From positions 1-64,000 of the forward strand of contig JANQEL010000010.1 of NCBI GenBank assembly GCA_028278345.1: a stretch of DNA of 64,000 nucleotides, given 5' to 3'. Position 1 is the stretch's first letter; every line of letters starts with the position of its first letter. Of the stretch, positions 45,301-51,944 are shown one piece after another. The translations under genes were made by a program, and so were the position numbers. The notes below the pieces were generated by a model. It saw only the letters and a program-made list of their open reading frames with translations, had not been told where the DNA came from and did not search any database. This stretch comes from Myxococcota bacterium. GTDB lineage: Bacteria > Myxococcota_A > UBA9160 > UBA4427.

Positions 45301-45911
45301 ACCTCGTGGGCGGCTTCTCGGGCGGCGGTCTCACCGCGTTCGAGATCGCGCACCAGCTCATCAAGCAGGGCGAAGAGATCGGCCTGCTGCTGCTGCTCGA
45401 TTCACGCCTGCCCCAGACCCCGAGGCTCACCAAGCTCGACCGCGCGAAGATCCAGTGGCAGCGCGTACAGCAGCGGGGCCCGGGCTATGTGATCGATTGG
45501 GCGCGCAACCGCATGAAGTGGCAGATCGAACAGCTGCAGGCGCGCTTCGCCGACGAGGAAGATCTCGGCCACACCGAAGACCAGTTCCACAACGCGGCGA
45601 TCGAAGCGGCCTTCCGCGGGGCGCTGCCGCGCTACCAGATGGTGAAGTACCCGGGCAAGCTCATCCTCTTCCGCCCGAAGCAGGATCGCGCCTACGTGCT
45701 CGGCGAAGACCGCGTGCTCGACTCCATGAAGGAATGGGTTTGGCACGACAACGGCTTCGGCCAGTACGCCGAGTCGATCGACATCTACGAGATGCCGGGC
45801 GACCACGACTCGATGGTCCTCGAGCCCAACGTCCGCGTGATGGCCGACCAGCTCAAGCGCTGCATCATCGAGGCGGAGACGCGCGCAGCGAAGCCGTCGC
45901 GCGAAGACTAG
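39399..45911 (+). CDS. Type I PKS: KS-AT-KR-DH-carrier-thioesterase
   Basis: A 2170-residue single-module PKS with an unusual KR-before-DH order. The ketosynthase has C183 (TACSTS), H319 and H359. The acyltransferase has S635 (GHSMGE), with VAGHS where extender-selective motifs usually sit, so the extender is not assigned. A structural KR subdomain (about 915-1165) precedes the KR: TGGLGGLG at about 1184 and S1330/Y1343/N1347. The dehydratase follows with H1432 (DEHRTLSGYALMPGTGY) and D1603 (HPALLDY). The carrier Ser is S1824. The thioesterase (about 1885-2160) has S1974 (GFSGGG), D2001 and a late His in GDHDSM. It lies 60 bp after the NRPS. ATG 39399 was preferred to an adjacent TTG. Confidence 0.92.
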   Translation: MSDSNDFNENDIAIVGMAMRVPGANTPQEFWENVRDGVESVRELSEEELLESGESPETLRHPDYVRATGTLDDMEMFDGEFFGFSPKESAILDPQHRHFTECCWEALENAGHPPEKFEGQIGVFAGCGMGSYFYFNVCTNKELVDSVGLFLLRHTGNDKDFLSTRVSYLLDLKGPSVNVQTACSTSLVAAHMACQSLLSGESDMALAGGVTILFPHNRGYVYHEGEVLSPDGHCHAFDHRAQGTVLTSGAGVVVLRRLEDAVEDGDHIFAVIRGSAVNNDGGGKVGYLAPSVDGQAAAMSESYAVAEIDPATLGYIECHGTGTYMGDPIEISALTQAFRQHTDETGFCRLASVKTNIGHLDTAAGVAGLIKASMCLYNEQIAPTLGFEKPNPEIDFESTPFVVNDELTEWPRGSEPRRAAVNSLGVGGTNAHVIVEEAPLPNETVESNRDFQLLRLSARNNKVLDGNTKRLAEYLREHPEVPLADVAYTLDVGRREFDRRRVVAVKDRDEAIEFLEGNNPRRLFTHGVSESQASVAFMFSGAGTQYPRMAADLYENEAIFREHMDRGIALLEEKTGKDFRKLFFADQNEPAALAEAEAEFEITERQLPAIFVLEYALAQLWKSWGIEPEVMIGHSMGENTAACMAGVLSYEDTLDLMILRGVLTTKAPAGAMTSVALSPDELKPLLEGEIDLAIINTPQLCVASGAVDAVETLERKLEEQDVDFRRIAVPVAGHSRMFEPILDEFRAFLQSVELRAPQIPFISNRTGKLITDEQATDPNYWVDHLRHTVFFADGISTLLSKAGRVLIEIGPGQANCSFAKQHPSARQDANVIPSMRHRDDELTDSQFFLASLGRCWASGLDIDLDRLREGETRKRVPLPTYAWSHQRYFIEPTEVVAQSEDLTNLERVEDLADWAHVPVWEHTPATRLAENKPQTWLLFMDEAGLGRRMKKRLAARGHTVVCVESADAFFKKSEDTYALAPERGRAGYDALVQDLVATGKVPTHIAHLWLVTDKERFRPGSSFFHQNLQDGFYSLFFLAQALGDENVPTPLHIDVVTNGMQSVGEDDAVLHPEKATVLGPVKVIPRELPGITCRSIDVRLPVKPESTLAGLMTSFKKRGEQGVETLDRIAEALEEEFQSESECEVVAWRDGERYARRYRAEKLAPVSADAASAMREGGTYLITGGLGGLGLTMAERLASELKANLVLVGRTPLPERDEWDDWLRSRGGSDIVGRKIRKIQELESMGADVLVCAADVTNHDQMRDVFQTAREKFGAVHGVVHTAGVVKDELIQLKLESDIADVFSPKIHGTVVLDSLLEEAGVELLVLFSSTSSIAAPAGQVDYVAANAYLDAYAAKRADGPVRTVAINWGIWNEVGMAAESFGGGAEATSSVEARMKPPSHPLFGSREKDSHGRTVFSKTYSAENDWVLDEHRTLSGYALMPGTGYPELARAALAEYDETGPFEIRDLYFLRPLYVPDSDTRDVRVMLVPTERGYRFEVRTQCQLEGRTAWELNAQASIDYGQLGDAPTVDLAEIDARCQRSRSEVNPEGHKSGQEHHVRFGPRWRVLRQVFYGQGEALAELELPDAFASDQPAFGLHPALLDYSTGYAMELIDGYVEGEALWVPVSYGRFAVYGNLPKRVFSWVRNHAENKDETEFATFDITITDETGCVLIEIDEFTIHKLKESIDFGVTSSPTRADVEFEAALGSGNERDLSPAELRLRRNYERGIKPEEGSEALARVVSGAAHPQVVVSSLDLHQMMKQVELSTEQSNEGGTKFERPELDSEFVEARDEVERTLVGYWEELLGVQNLGVCDSFFDLGGHSLIAVRLFAMIKKAYQVEFPISVLFEAPTIEGCADLIKDAIGGDAAAADGGDAAPASETRRTRFKYLVAMHQGEGGPRTPFFLVAGMFGNVLNLRHLANLVGGDRPFYGVQAQGLYGDEPPHETFEEMAEAYIAEMRTVQSHGPYLVGGFSGGGLTAFEIAHQLIKQGEEIGLLLLLDSRLPQTPRLTKLDRAKIQWQRVQQRGPGYVIDWARNRMKWQIEQLQARFADEEDLGHTEDQFHNAAIEAAFRGALPRYQMVKYPGKLILFRPKQDRAYVLGEDRVLDSMKEWVWHDNGFGQYAESIDIYEMPGDHDSMVLEPNVRVMADQLKRCIIEAETRAAKPSRED

Positions 45912-45920
45912 CGGCCGAGT

Positions 45921-47003
45921 TCAGCGTGAATCGAGTTGCGACAGCAGCCAGTTTTCGAGCCAGGCGAGTTGATCGGCCTCGAGTGCGCCGCCCACGATGA
46001 AGCGGTCATTGCGAGCGACCGCCGCGAGTCCCCATTCGTCTCCGCGCTCGGATTGCACGCGCACGGCCTCGAGCTCCGCGATGGCGAGCCGCCTGCGCGA
46101 GAAGCGCAGCGCGAGCCACGCGCGTTCGCGGACCAGCTCGCCCCCTTCGATCCATAATCGTTCGCAGATCGATCTTCCGAGCGCGGCGTCGGCGAGGAAG
46201 TAGAGCCCCGCGCCCCAGAACGGGAATGGGATCAGCCAGCCGAACCAGGCCGGCTCGATCGCCCGTGATGCGAAGGCGCCCACGGTCGTCGCGAGCAGCA
46301 GGAATCCGAGCCCGGCCCATCGCAGGCGCCCGACCGTCTGCATCCTCGTGATCCCCCGGATGCTCAAGCCATGGCCGTTCGTGCTCAACGTCACGTTCGG
46401 TGGGATGGGTCCGGTCGGCTGTGAATCACTTCGAGCGAAGCGCGACGCCGACTCGCCCGGCTCGTGGATGATCGCTTCGTCTCCGATCGCATCGATCACG
46501 GGAAGCTCGAGCGCGCCCGCAATCTCCTCTGCCGCTCGGCGCGCGCGAAGCTCGTCGGTCGGCTTGAAGACGCGGATCTCGAACGCCCGGCCATCCAATT
46601 CGAGTGCGAGAGCGACGGGGAAGATCGTGCGCGTTCCGCTGTCGTCGCTCTCGTGTTCGGCGGTGAGTCTCAGCGCTCGAATCGCACTGCGCGGCCCCAC
46701 CCAGCTGCGCCCCTCGAACAGGCTGCGATGCGAGAGGCGAATCGCCTCGCCATCGACGCTCAGTGTTTCGCGCAGACGCGCGACGGCCAGCCCGACCAGG
46801 AGCGTCACCGCAGCAAAGGCGGTGAGCGCCCAGAATCCCGCGTCCCGTTCGCCACGAAGGGCGAATTGAACGACGGGTACCCAGAGCAAAGTGGAAATCG
46901 CCACGAAAACGAGGCCGTAGCGTTCCTGGATGCTCCAGGCGTCGAGTCGTCCGGCGCCGGGCACGCCGTAGCGCTCCAGCAGATCGAAGGGTCCGGGTTC
47001 CAT
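45921..47003 (-). CDS. Two-part membrane protein of unknown function
   Basis: A 360-residue protein with paired hydrophobic segments near residues 29-50 and 56-75, and again near 225-270. Each pair is followed by a strand-rich PH-like region (SVDGEAIRLSHRSLFEGRSWVG and WIEGGELVRERAWLALRFSRR, noted for their similar register). The arrangement suggests an internal duplication of a membrane-anchored beta-domain. No catalytic motif is seen. It converges on the PKS gene with 9 bp between stops. Function unknown. Confidence 0.55.
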   Translation of the reverse strand: MEPGPFDLLERYGVPGAGRLDAWSIQERYGLVFVAISTLLWVPVVQFALRGERDAGFWALTAFAAVTLLVGLAVARLRETLSVDGEAIRLSHRSLFEGRSWVGPRSAIRALRLTAEHESDDSGTRTIFPVALALELDGRAFEIRVFKPTDELRARRAAEEIAGALELPVIDAIGDEAIIHEPGESASRFARSDSQPTGPIPPNVTLSTNGHGLSIRGITRMQTVGRLRWAGLGFLLLATTVGAFASRAIEPAWFGWLIPFPFWGAGLYFLADAALGRSICERLWIEGGELVRERAWLALRFSRRRLAIAELEAVRVQSERGDEWGLAAVARNDRFIVGGALEADQLAWLENWLLSQLDSR

Positions 47004-47145
47004 GCTGGATCACTCATCGGAGGATCGGCCCTGGGACCTGAAGAAGTCGAGGCGAGAGCTTGCCCGAGGGCGGATCGGAACCACGCTGTGGATGGAGTCG
47101 GGACGCAAAGGTCCCGGCCACGATCCCAGCTTGGAGGAATGCGCC

Positions 47146-47526
47146 ATGGCAGTCGAAAACTGGCAGATCCTGTTCACGGTGATCGTCTTCGGAGCCGTCG
47201 TGAATTTCGCGATCGCATTCGTCGTGATGCGAGCGCTGAGCGATTGGCAGGGCATCTCCCCTGAGGTCAACACGGGCCGCAACATCGCGATGAGCCTGCT
47301 GACCATCATTCCGGCGGCCGGGGTCTGTGGAGCGCCCTTCTTCCTGATCCCCTTCATGGGGCCCATCTTCGGGGTGTTCGTGTCGTCCTGCGTGGCGCCG
47401 ATGCTGCTCGCCGACCGCTACGAGATCACCCAGCTCGAAGCGGCGAAGATCATCATCCCGACGGTGCTCGTGGTGGCCGCGGTCTCCGCGATGATCCTGT
47501 ACTACGGGCTGCCGGCGGCGCTCTGA
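47146..47526 (+). CDS. Small inner-membrane protein of unknown function
   Basis: A 126-residue protein with four predicted helices: ILFTVIVFGAVVNFAIAFVV, IAMSLLTIIPAAGVCGA, LIPFMGPIFGVFVSSCVAPM and IPTVLVVAAVSAMILYYGL. The ATG at 47146 follows a GGAGGAA Shine-Dalgarno 8 nt upstream and was preferred over a longer frame. No family was recognised. It is followed by two hairpins, one of which is probably its terminator. Confidence 0.6.
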   Translation: MAVENWQILFTVIVFGAVVNFAIAFVVMRALSDWQGISPEVNTGRNIAMSLLTIIPAAGVCGAPFFLIPFMGPIFGVFVSSCVAPMLLADRYEITQLEAAKIIIPTVLVVAAVSAMILYYGLPAAL

Positions 47527-47570
47527 TCGAGCGCTCTCGCTCCCGCGAGGGAAGGTAGAATCGAGCCCCG

Positions 47571-47589
47571 GCCCGACGCGAAGTCGGGC
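47571..47589 (+). terminator. GC-rich hairpin, possible terminator
   Basis: GCCCGAC-GCGAA-GTCGGGC is a perfect 7-bp stem, 45 bp after the stop of the membrane-protein gene and 25 bp before the CoA-transferase ATG. A second smaller hairpin CTCGC-TCCC-GCGAG lies at 47536-47549. Neither has a clear U tract, so termination would be weak or Rho-assisted. Confidence 0.5.
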
Positions 47590-47613
47590 ACGCGCAGCAG
47601 CGGGGAGATCGAG

Positions 47614-48798
47614 ATGCCGTCACTCGAGGGAATGCGGGTCCTGGACATGTCGCAGTACGAGGCGGGTCCGTCTTGTACCCAGGCGTTGGCGTGGTTGGGC
47701 GCGGACGTCGTCAAGGTGGAGGCACCGGGCGTCGGCGATCCCGGTCGCGTGCTCGCCGGGGGTAGCGACTACTTCTGGAACTGGAACGCGAACAAGCGGA
47801 GTGTGGTGATCAATCTCCGCAAGCCCGAAGGGCGACAGCTCTTCCTCGACATGGTTCCGAAGTTCGATGTCGTGATCGAGAACTACGCCCCCGGCGTAAT
47901 GGAGAAGCTCGATCTCACCTACGACAAGCTGAAGGAAGTCCACCCCTCTGTCATCTTCGCTTCGGTGAAGGGCTATGGGAGCGACGGTCCCTACTCGAAA
48001 TACCTCGCCTTCGACATGTGTGCCCAGGCGGCGGCCGGCACCTTCTCGATGACCGGCGAGTCCGATGGGCCGCCGACGCTTCCCGGTGTGACGATCGGCG
48101 ATTCGGGAACGGGCATGCAGCTCGGCATGGCGATCCTCGCCGCCTACGTGCAGAAGCTTCGCACCGGCGAGGGGCAGCGCATCGAGATCTCGATGCAGGA
48201 AGCCATCACCTACTACATGCGCACCCACATCGCGAACCTCGGCAACTGGGGAAACAACGCGGTCCCCCGCAACGGTTCGCAGATCGGCGCCGCGCCGTCG
48301 GGTCTCTACGCATGCAAGGGGGATGGCCCGAACGATTACGTCTTCGTGTTGACGGTGACGAGCCCGCACATCGACAAGCTCTTCATCACGATCGAGCGTC
48401 CCGATCTGATCACCGACGAGCGCTACGACGATTTCATGAAACGCCTCCAACTCACCCCCGAGCTCCACGAAGAAGTCGAGAAGTGGACACGCGAGCGCAC
48501 CAAGCACGAGGTCATGAAGATCTTTGGAGAAGCCGGCATCCCGTGCGCGGCGACGATGGATACGAAGGAGCTCTACGACGACCCCCACCTCCAGGCGCGG
48601 GGTTTCGTGAAGACCCTGCAACATCCGGAGCAGGGCGAAGTGCGCCTGCTCGGTTGGGCGCCGCGCATGTCCGCGAACGAAGTGGTGATCGCGCCACCCC
48701 CGGAACTCGGGGAGCACACCGACCGCGTGCTGCGCGACGAACTCGGCCTCGACGCCGAGCGGATCGCAGCACTTCGCAACGCCGAGGCGATCGCCTGA
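47614..48798 (+). CDS. Family III CoA-transferase (CaiB/BaiF type)
   Basis: A 394-residue enzyme that moves CoA between carboxylic acids. The N-terminal ADVVKVEAPGVGDPGR loop binds CoA; D134 (LAFDMCAQA) aligns with the catalytic Asp that forms the covalent acyl anhydride; GYGSDGPYS and TGEGQRIEISMQEAI are family blocks. The donor and acceptor cannot be told from sequence. GGGGAG lies upstream of ATG 47614. An SDR gene follows 30 bp downstream on the same strand, suggesting one degradative or lipid pathway. Confidence 0.88.
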   Translation: MPSLEGMRVLDMSQYEAGPSCTQALAWLGADVVKVEAPGVGDPGRVLAGGSDYFWNWNANKRSVVINLRKPEGRQLFLDMVPKFDVVIENYAPGVMEKLDLTYDKLKEVHPSVIFASVKGYGSDGPYSKYLAFDMCAQAAAGTFSMTGESDGPPTLPGVTIGDSGTGMQLGMAILAAYVQKLRTGEGQRIEISMQEAITYYMRTHIANLGNWGNNAVPRNGSQIGAAPSGLYACKGDGPNDYVFVLTVTSPHIDKLFITIERPDLITDERYDDFMKRLQLTPELHEEVEKWTRERTKHEVMKIFGEAGIPCAATMDTKELYDDPHLQARGFVKTLQHPEQGEVRLLGWAPRMSANEVVIAPPPELGEHTDRVLRDELGLDAERIAALRNAEAIA

Positions 48799-48828
48799 GT
48801 TCGTTGCGTCAACCAGAGGAGACCCCCC

Positions 48829-49629
48829 ATGACCCGTTCCCGGCAGATCGCTTTGATCACAGGCGCTTCGGGAGGCATCGGCCTCGAACTCGCCCGCGTC
48901 TTCGCAGAAGAGGGCTTCGATCTCGTCGTCGTGGCGCGTCGCGCTGCCGAACTCGAAGAGTTGGCGAGGCAGTGTCGCGACGAGTTCAGGGCGCGCGTCG
49001 ACGTCTACCCGAGCGATCTGCTGGCACCCGGTGCCGTCGATGAACTCATGCACGGTCTCGAGAAGGAAGGCCGGACCATCGACGTGCTGGTCAACAACGC
49101 CGGCCTGATGGAAATGGGGCTCTTTGCGGAGATCGAAGCCGAAAAGCACGAGCGGTTGATCCAACTGAACATCGCCGTGCTCTCGGCGCTCACCCGGCGA
49201 TTTCTTCCCGGGATGATCGAGCGCGAGCGCGGACGCATCCTGAACGTCGCTTCGACCTCGGCCTTCCAACCCGTTCCCGCGATGGCGACCTACGCGGCGA
49301 GCAAGGCCTTCGTGTTGTCGTTCTCGGAAGCGCTCTCGGAAGAACTCAGGGGGACGGGGATCACGGTGACGGCGCTCTGCCCGGGCTTCACGAAGACGGA
49401 CATGCTCGACCGCGCCCGGGACGAGCACGAGTCGGCGCAGAGCATCCCCGACTTCATGGTCTCGGACGTCGGCGATGTGGCGCGCGAAGGCTTCGACGCC
49501 TGCATGTCGGGGACGGTGGTGGTCGTGCCCGGACGCCCGAACCAGCTGCTGGCGAGTTCCGTCGGGTTCTATCCACGCTGGCTGGTCCGGGGTGTCACGG
49601 GGATCTTCGGCCGCAGAGCGGCCCGCTAA
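48829..49629 (+). CDS. Short-chain dehydrogenase/reductase
   Basis: A 266-residue classical SDR. The cofactor loop is TGASGGIG (11-18), NNAG at 89-92, with catalytic S142 or S144, Y155 and K159 (YAASK). VVARRAAELEE after beta-2 favours NADP(H). LCPGFTKTDM is the usual substrate-loop sequence. It resembles DltE/YqjQ-type SDRs that act on fatty or ketone substrates. It follows the CoA transferase closely, with GGAG upstream of ATG 48829. Confidence 0.88.
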   Translation: MTRSRQIALITGASGGIGLELARVFAEEGFDLVVVARRAAELEELARQCRDEFRARVDVYPSDLLAPGAVDELMHGLEKEGRTIDVLVNNAGLMEMGLFAEIEAEKHERLIQLNIAVLSALTRRFLPGMIERERGRILNVASTSAFQPVPAMATYAASKAFVLSFSEALSEELRGTGITVTALCPGFTKTDMLDRARDEHESAQSIPDFMVSDVGDVAREGFDACMSGTVVVVPGRPNQLLASSVGFYPRWLVRGVTGIFGRRAAR

Positions 49630-49650
49630 CGCCGAGAAAGTGATTCCCGG

Positions 49651-49724
49651 GGTTGACTGTCTTCTTTCGGTTGACAATCTTCGATTATTCCATAACTTTG
49701 GAAATATAAAAAAGGAGGTGATCC
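49651..49724 (+). promoter_or_regulatory. arsM promoter region with direct repeats, dyad and perfect Shine-Dalgarno
   Basis: Two 14-bp direct repeats, GGTTGACTGTCTTC (49651-49664) and GGTTGACAATCTTC (49669-49682), are spaced 18 bp apart. The second contains a consensus -35 TTGACA (49671-49676), 16 bp before TAACTT (49693-49698). A dyad TTCCA-N6-TGGAA (49688-49703) covers that -10, as an ArsR-type or other repressor site would. AAGGAGGTGATCC (49712-49724) abuts the ATG and is fully complementary to the usual 3' end of 16S rRNA. The A+T-rich run contrasts with its surroundings. Confidence 0.65.
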
Positions 49725-50534
49725 ATGGCGCAGCGATCCCACGACCCCGACGTCCTCCGCGACCAGGTTCGCGAGGGCTACACGCAGATCGTCACGAACG
49801 CCCCCGACGCGGGCCGTGCCGACGAAGCGGCCCGGCGCATCGGCTATAGCGACGAACAACTCGAACAGGTGCCCGAGGGCGCGAACCTCGGCGTCGGCTG
49901 TGGCAACCCGACGGCGATCGACACCCTGAAGCCCGGCGAGACGGTGCTCGACCTCGGTTCGGGCGCGGGGATGGACGCCTTCCTCGCCGCACGTCAGGTG
50001 GGCCCCACCGGCCACGTGATCGGTGTCGACATGACGGACGCCATGCTCGAAAAGGCGCGCAACAACGCCAAGCAGGTCGAGCTCGATGATCGCGTCGAGT
50101 TTCGCAAGGGGCAGATCGAAGACCTGCCGGTCGAGGACGCGAGCGTCGACGCCATCATCTCGAACTGCGTGATCAACCTCTCGCCCGAGAAGCATCGCGT
50201 CTACGCCGAGGCGTATCGCGTGCTCAAGCCGGGCGGCCGCATCATGGTGAGCGACATCGTGCTCGAACGCGCGCTGCCGGAGAAGGTGATCGAGAGCATC
50301 GATGCCTACATCGGCTGCGTGAGCGGAGCGAACCTGCGCGCCGACTATTTGCAGACGATCGCCGACGCGGGCTTCGACGACGTCCGCATCGAACGCGAAG
50401 CGAGCTTCCTCGGCTCGATCGACTTCGACGATCCGCAGATCCGCACGGCGATGGAAGGCATGGACATCAGCCTCGACGAAGCCAAGGGCTTCGCGGACGC
50501 CGTGACGAGCCTGCACATCTACGCGCGCAAGTAG
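49725..50534 (+). CDS. arsM: Arsenite S-adenosylmethionine methyltransferase
   Basis: A 269-residue class I methyltransferase that converts arsenite to methylated arsenicals in the cytoplasm. The three arsenic-binding cysteines are in place: C59 (LGVGCGNP), C148 (ISNCVINLSPEK) and C198 (IGCVSGAN), with the 50-residue spacing typical of the last pair. SAM motif I is VLDLGSGAGMD. Translation should be strong, given the perfect Shine-Dalgarno. It converges with the HMA selenoprotein candidate, with a shared palindromic terminator between them, so the locus is a small metal(loid)-response unit. Confidence 0.93.
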   Translation: MAQRSHDPDVLRDQVREGYTQIVTNAPDAGRADEAARRIGYSDEQLEQVPEGANLGVGCGNPTAIDTLKPGETVLDLGSGAGMDAFLAARQVGPTGHVIGVDMTDAMLEKARNNAKQVELDDRVEFRKGQIEDLPVEDASVDAIISNCVINLSPEKHRVYAEAYRVLKPGGRIMVSDIVLERALPEKVIESIDAYIGCVSGANLRADYLQTIADAGFDDVRIEREASFLGSIDFDDPQIRTAMEGMDISLDEAKGFADAVTSLHIYARK

Positions 50535-50560
50535 ACACCGTCGGACAGGCGAAACAAGAA

Positions 50561-50590
50561 AGCGGCCGATCGAGATCTCGATCGGCCGCT
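50561..50590. terminator. Perfect 30-bp palindrome, bidirectional terminator
   Basis: Bases 50561-50590 form a perfect palindrome (arms start AGCGGCCGATCGAGA) between the arsM stop (50534) and the stop of the convergent HMA gene (50607). An A-run precedes and a short TCTCGTT follows, so it can terminate transcription from both sides. Confidence 0.8.
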
Positions 50591-50606
50591 CTCGTTCCTG
50601 GTTCCG

Positions 50607-50897
50607 CTAGTTGAGCTTCTCCTGCGACGGAACCGTGTAACCGGCTTCGCCGAGGGCGGAGATGATCGCCGCGAGGTTCGTGACCTCGTCGTCGAACTTC
50701 ACCGTCACCGTGTGGGCGCTCATGTCGGTGGTGGCCTCCTGGACACCCGCGACGTTCTGTACGGCCTCACGGGCCGCAGCAGCTGTACCGCCTCACTTGA
50801 CCCCCGGCGTCGACAGGCGATACGAGACATCGCCAGCGAACGCGGGGCCTGCCAGAAGCATCAGGGCCAGAAAGCTCATCGTGATTCTTGCGAGCAT
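50607..50897 (-). CDS. Probable selenoprotein: periplasmic heavy-metal-associated (MerP-like) domain with in-frame TGA
   Basis: Read through one TGA, the frame gives a 96-residue protein. The signal peptide is about MLARITMSFLALMLLAGPAFA (21 residues). An HMA/MerP-like domain follows: YRLSTPGVK-U-GGTAAAAREAVQ, then HTVTVKFDDEV and ALGEAGYTVPSQ. TGA is codon 35, where the first Cys of the GMxCxxC motif belongs; the second Cys is Thr (UxxT). The TGA is followed 21 nt later by a hairpin loop with G at position 2, fitting bacterial SECIS rules. ATG 50897 has GGGAGGTGAA just upstream. Inferred role: binding or redox handling of metal(loid)s in the periplasm, beside arsM. The alternative is a nonsense-mutated pseudogene. 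Confidence 0.78.
50757..50795 (-). promoter_or_regulatory. SECIS-like hairpin after the in-frame TGA
   Basis: On the minus strand the TGA (50795-50793) is followed by 13 nt, then CTGCGGCC (50779-50772), loop CGTGA (50771-50767), GGCCG (50766-50762), a TA bulge and CAG (50759-50757). That makes an 8-bp stem with a 5-nt apical loop, 21 nt from the TGA, and G in the first two loop positions. This meets the usual bacterial SECIS geometry (16-37 nt). Binding by SelB is inference. Confidence 0.65.
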
Positions 50898-50951
50898 TTC
50901 ACCTCCCATGCTGTGCTCGCGCATAGCCTACCGAAGCTTCGGTGTGTCGGG

Positions 50952-51944
50952 CTATTTCGCAGCCGTCGGCCGGCGATGCGGGTGTCCGTCCGGGACCGGT
51001 CCCAGGCGGAAGTTGTACTTGAGGAAGTCGCGCAGGTGGTGCTTCGCGTCGAACTCGGGCCGCCCCACCGCGCGCCAGTGCACCCGGCGCAGGGCACCCC
51101 CCACCACGTAGGCGAGGTTCGCGAGCCAGAGATAGAGCCGGCCGTGGTTCTTCAGGAAGTAGTGGCGGCGTGAGGCGAACCAGAAGGTCGGCGTCGGCAC
51201 GCTCTTGTCCTTGAGCCCAGTCGAGGCCGAGCCCACGTGGGTGACCGAACTCTCGACGACGTACCACGTCGTCCACCCCGCGCGTCGTGCCCGCAGGCAG
51301 AAGTCGGTCTCCTCGTAGTAGAGGAAGTAGGTCTCGTCGAGCAGGCCGATGTCCTCGAGGACCTCGCGGCGAATCAACATGCTCGCGCCGGCGAGCCAGT
51401 CGACCTGACGCGTCTCCTCGGGCAGGGGGAGTGCGACCAGGTATTTCTTCAGGAGCTTCGTCACGACGCCGAGGCCGAGCTGGTATTCGAACTCGCTCGG
51501 GATCGAGTGGAAGCGGAATGCGGTCTTGTGGGGAACGGGTTCGGGACCGTGCACGTAGCTGCCCGCGATGCCGACCTTTGGATGTTCGTCGAGGAACTCG
51601 ACGAGTTTGCGGATGCAGTCCTCGTCGGGAAAGGCGTCGGAGTTCAGCAGGTAGATGTAGTCGGGCTTGTCGTCGCCCGTGGCTTCGAGGGCGGGGCGGA
51701 TCGCAAAGTTGTTCCCGTAGGCGAAGCCGCCGTTGTACTCGCTCGCGACGACGCTCACGCGATCGCTCCAGCCGCGCTCCTCGACGGCGTCGCACAGCTG
51801 CTTGAACGAACCGTCCTGGGAGTCGTTGTCGACCACCACCACCCGCGCGTCGGGGTAGGGAGCGAGTTCGCGCAGCGCCGCTTCGATCGACCGGGTGGTC
51901 ATCTCCGCGGTCTTGTAGTTGAGAATGATGGTGAGAAGCTTCAA
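50952..51944 (-). CDS. Family 2 glycosyltransferase (rhamnosyltransferase-like)
   Basis: A protein of about 330 residues. LTIILNYKTAEMTTRSI and VVVVDNDSQDGS form the nucleotide site, LLNSDAFPDEDCIR holds the DxD-like motif, and DWLAGASMLIRREVLEDIG with YYEETDFCLRARRAGW is typical of RfbN/WbbL-like rhamnosyltransferases. The TTG at 51944 (KLLTIILNYK) is the most likely start; the reading continues upstream as non-homologous sequence. It is apart from the main polysaccharide region. Donor unknown. Confidence 0.83.
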   Translation of the reverse strand: MKLLTIILNYKTAEMTTRSIEAALRELAPYPDARVVVVDNDSQDGSFKQLCDAVEERGWSDRVSVVASEYNGGFAYGNNFAIRPALEATGDDKPDYIYLLNSDAFPDEDCIRKLVEFLDEHPKVGIAGSYVHGPEPVPHKTAFRFHSIPSEFEYQLGLGVVTKLLKKYLVALPLPEETRQVDWLAGASMLIRREVLEDIGLLDETYFLYYEETDFCLRARRAGWTTWYVVESSVTHVGSASTGLKDKSVPTPTFWFASRRHYFLKNHGRLYLWLANLAYVVGGALRRVHWRAVGRPEFDAKHHLRDFLKYNFRLGPVPDGHPHRRPTAAK

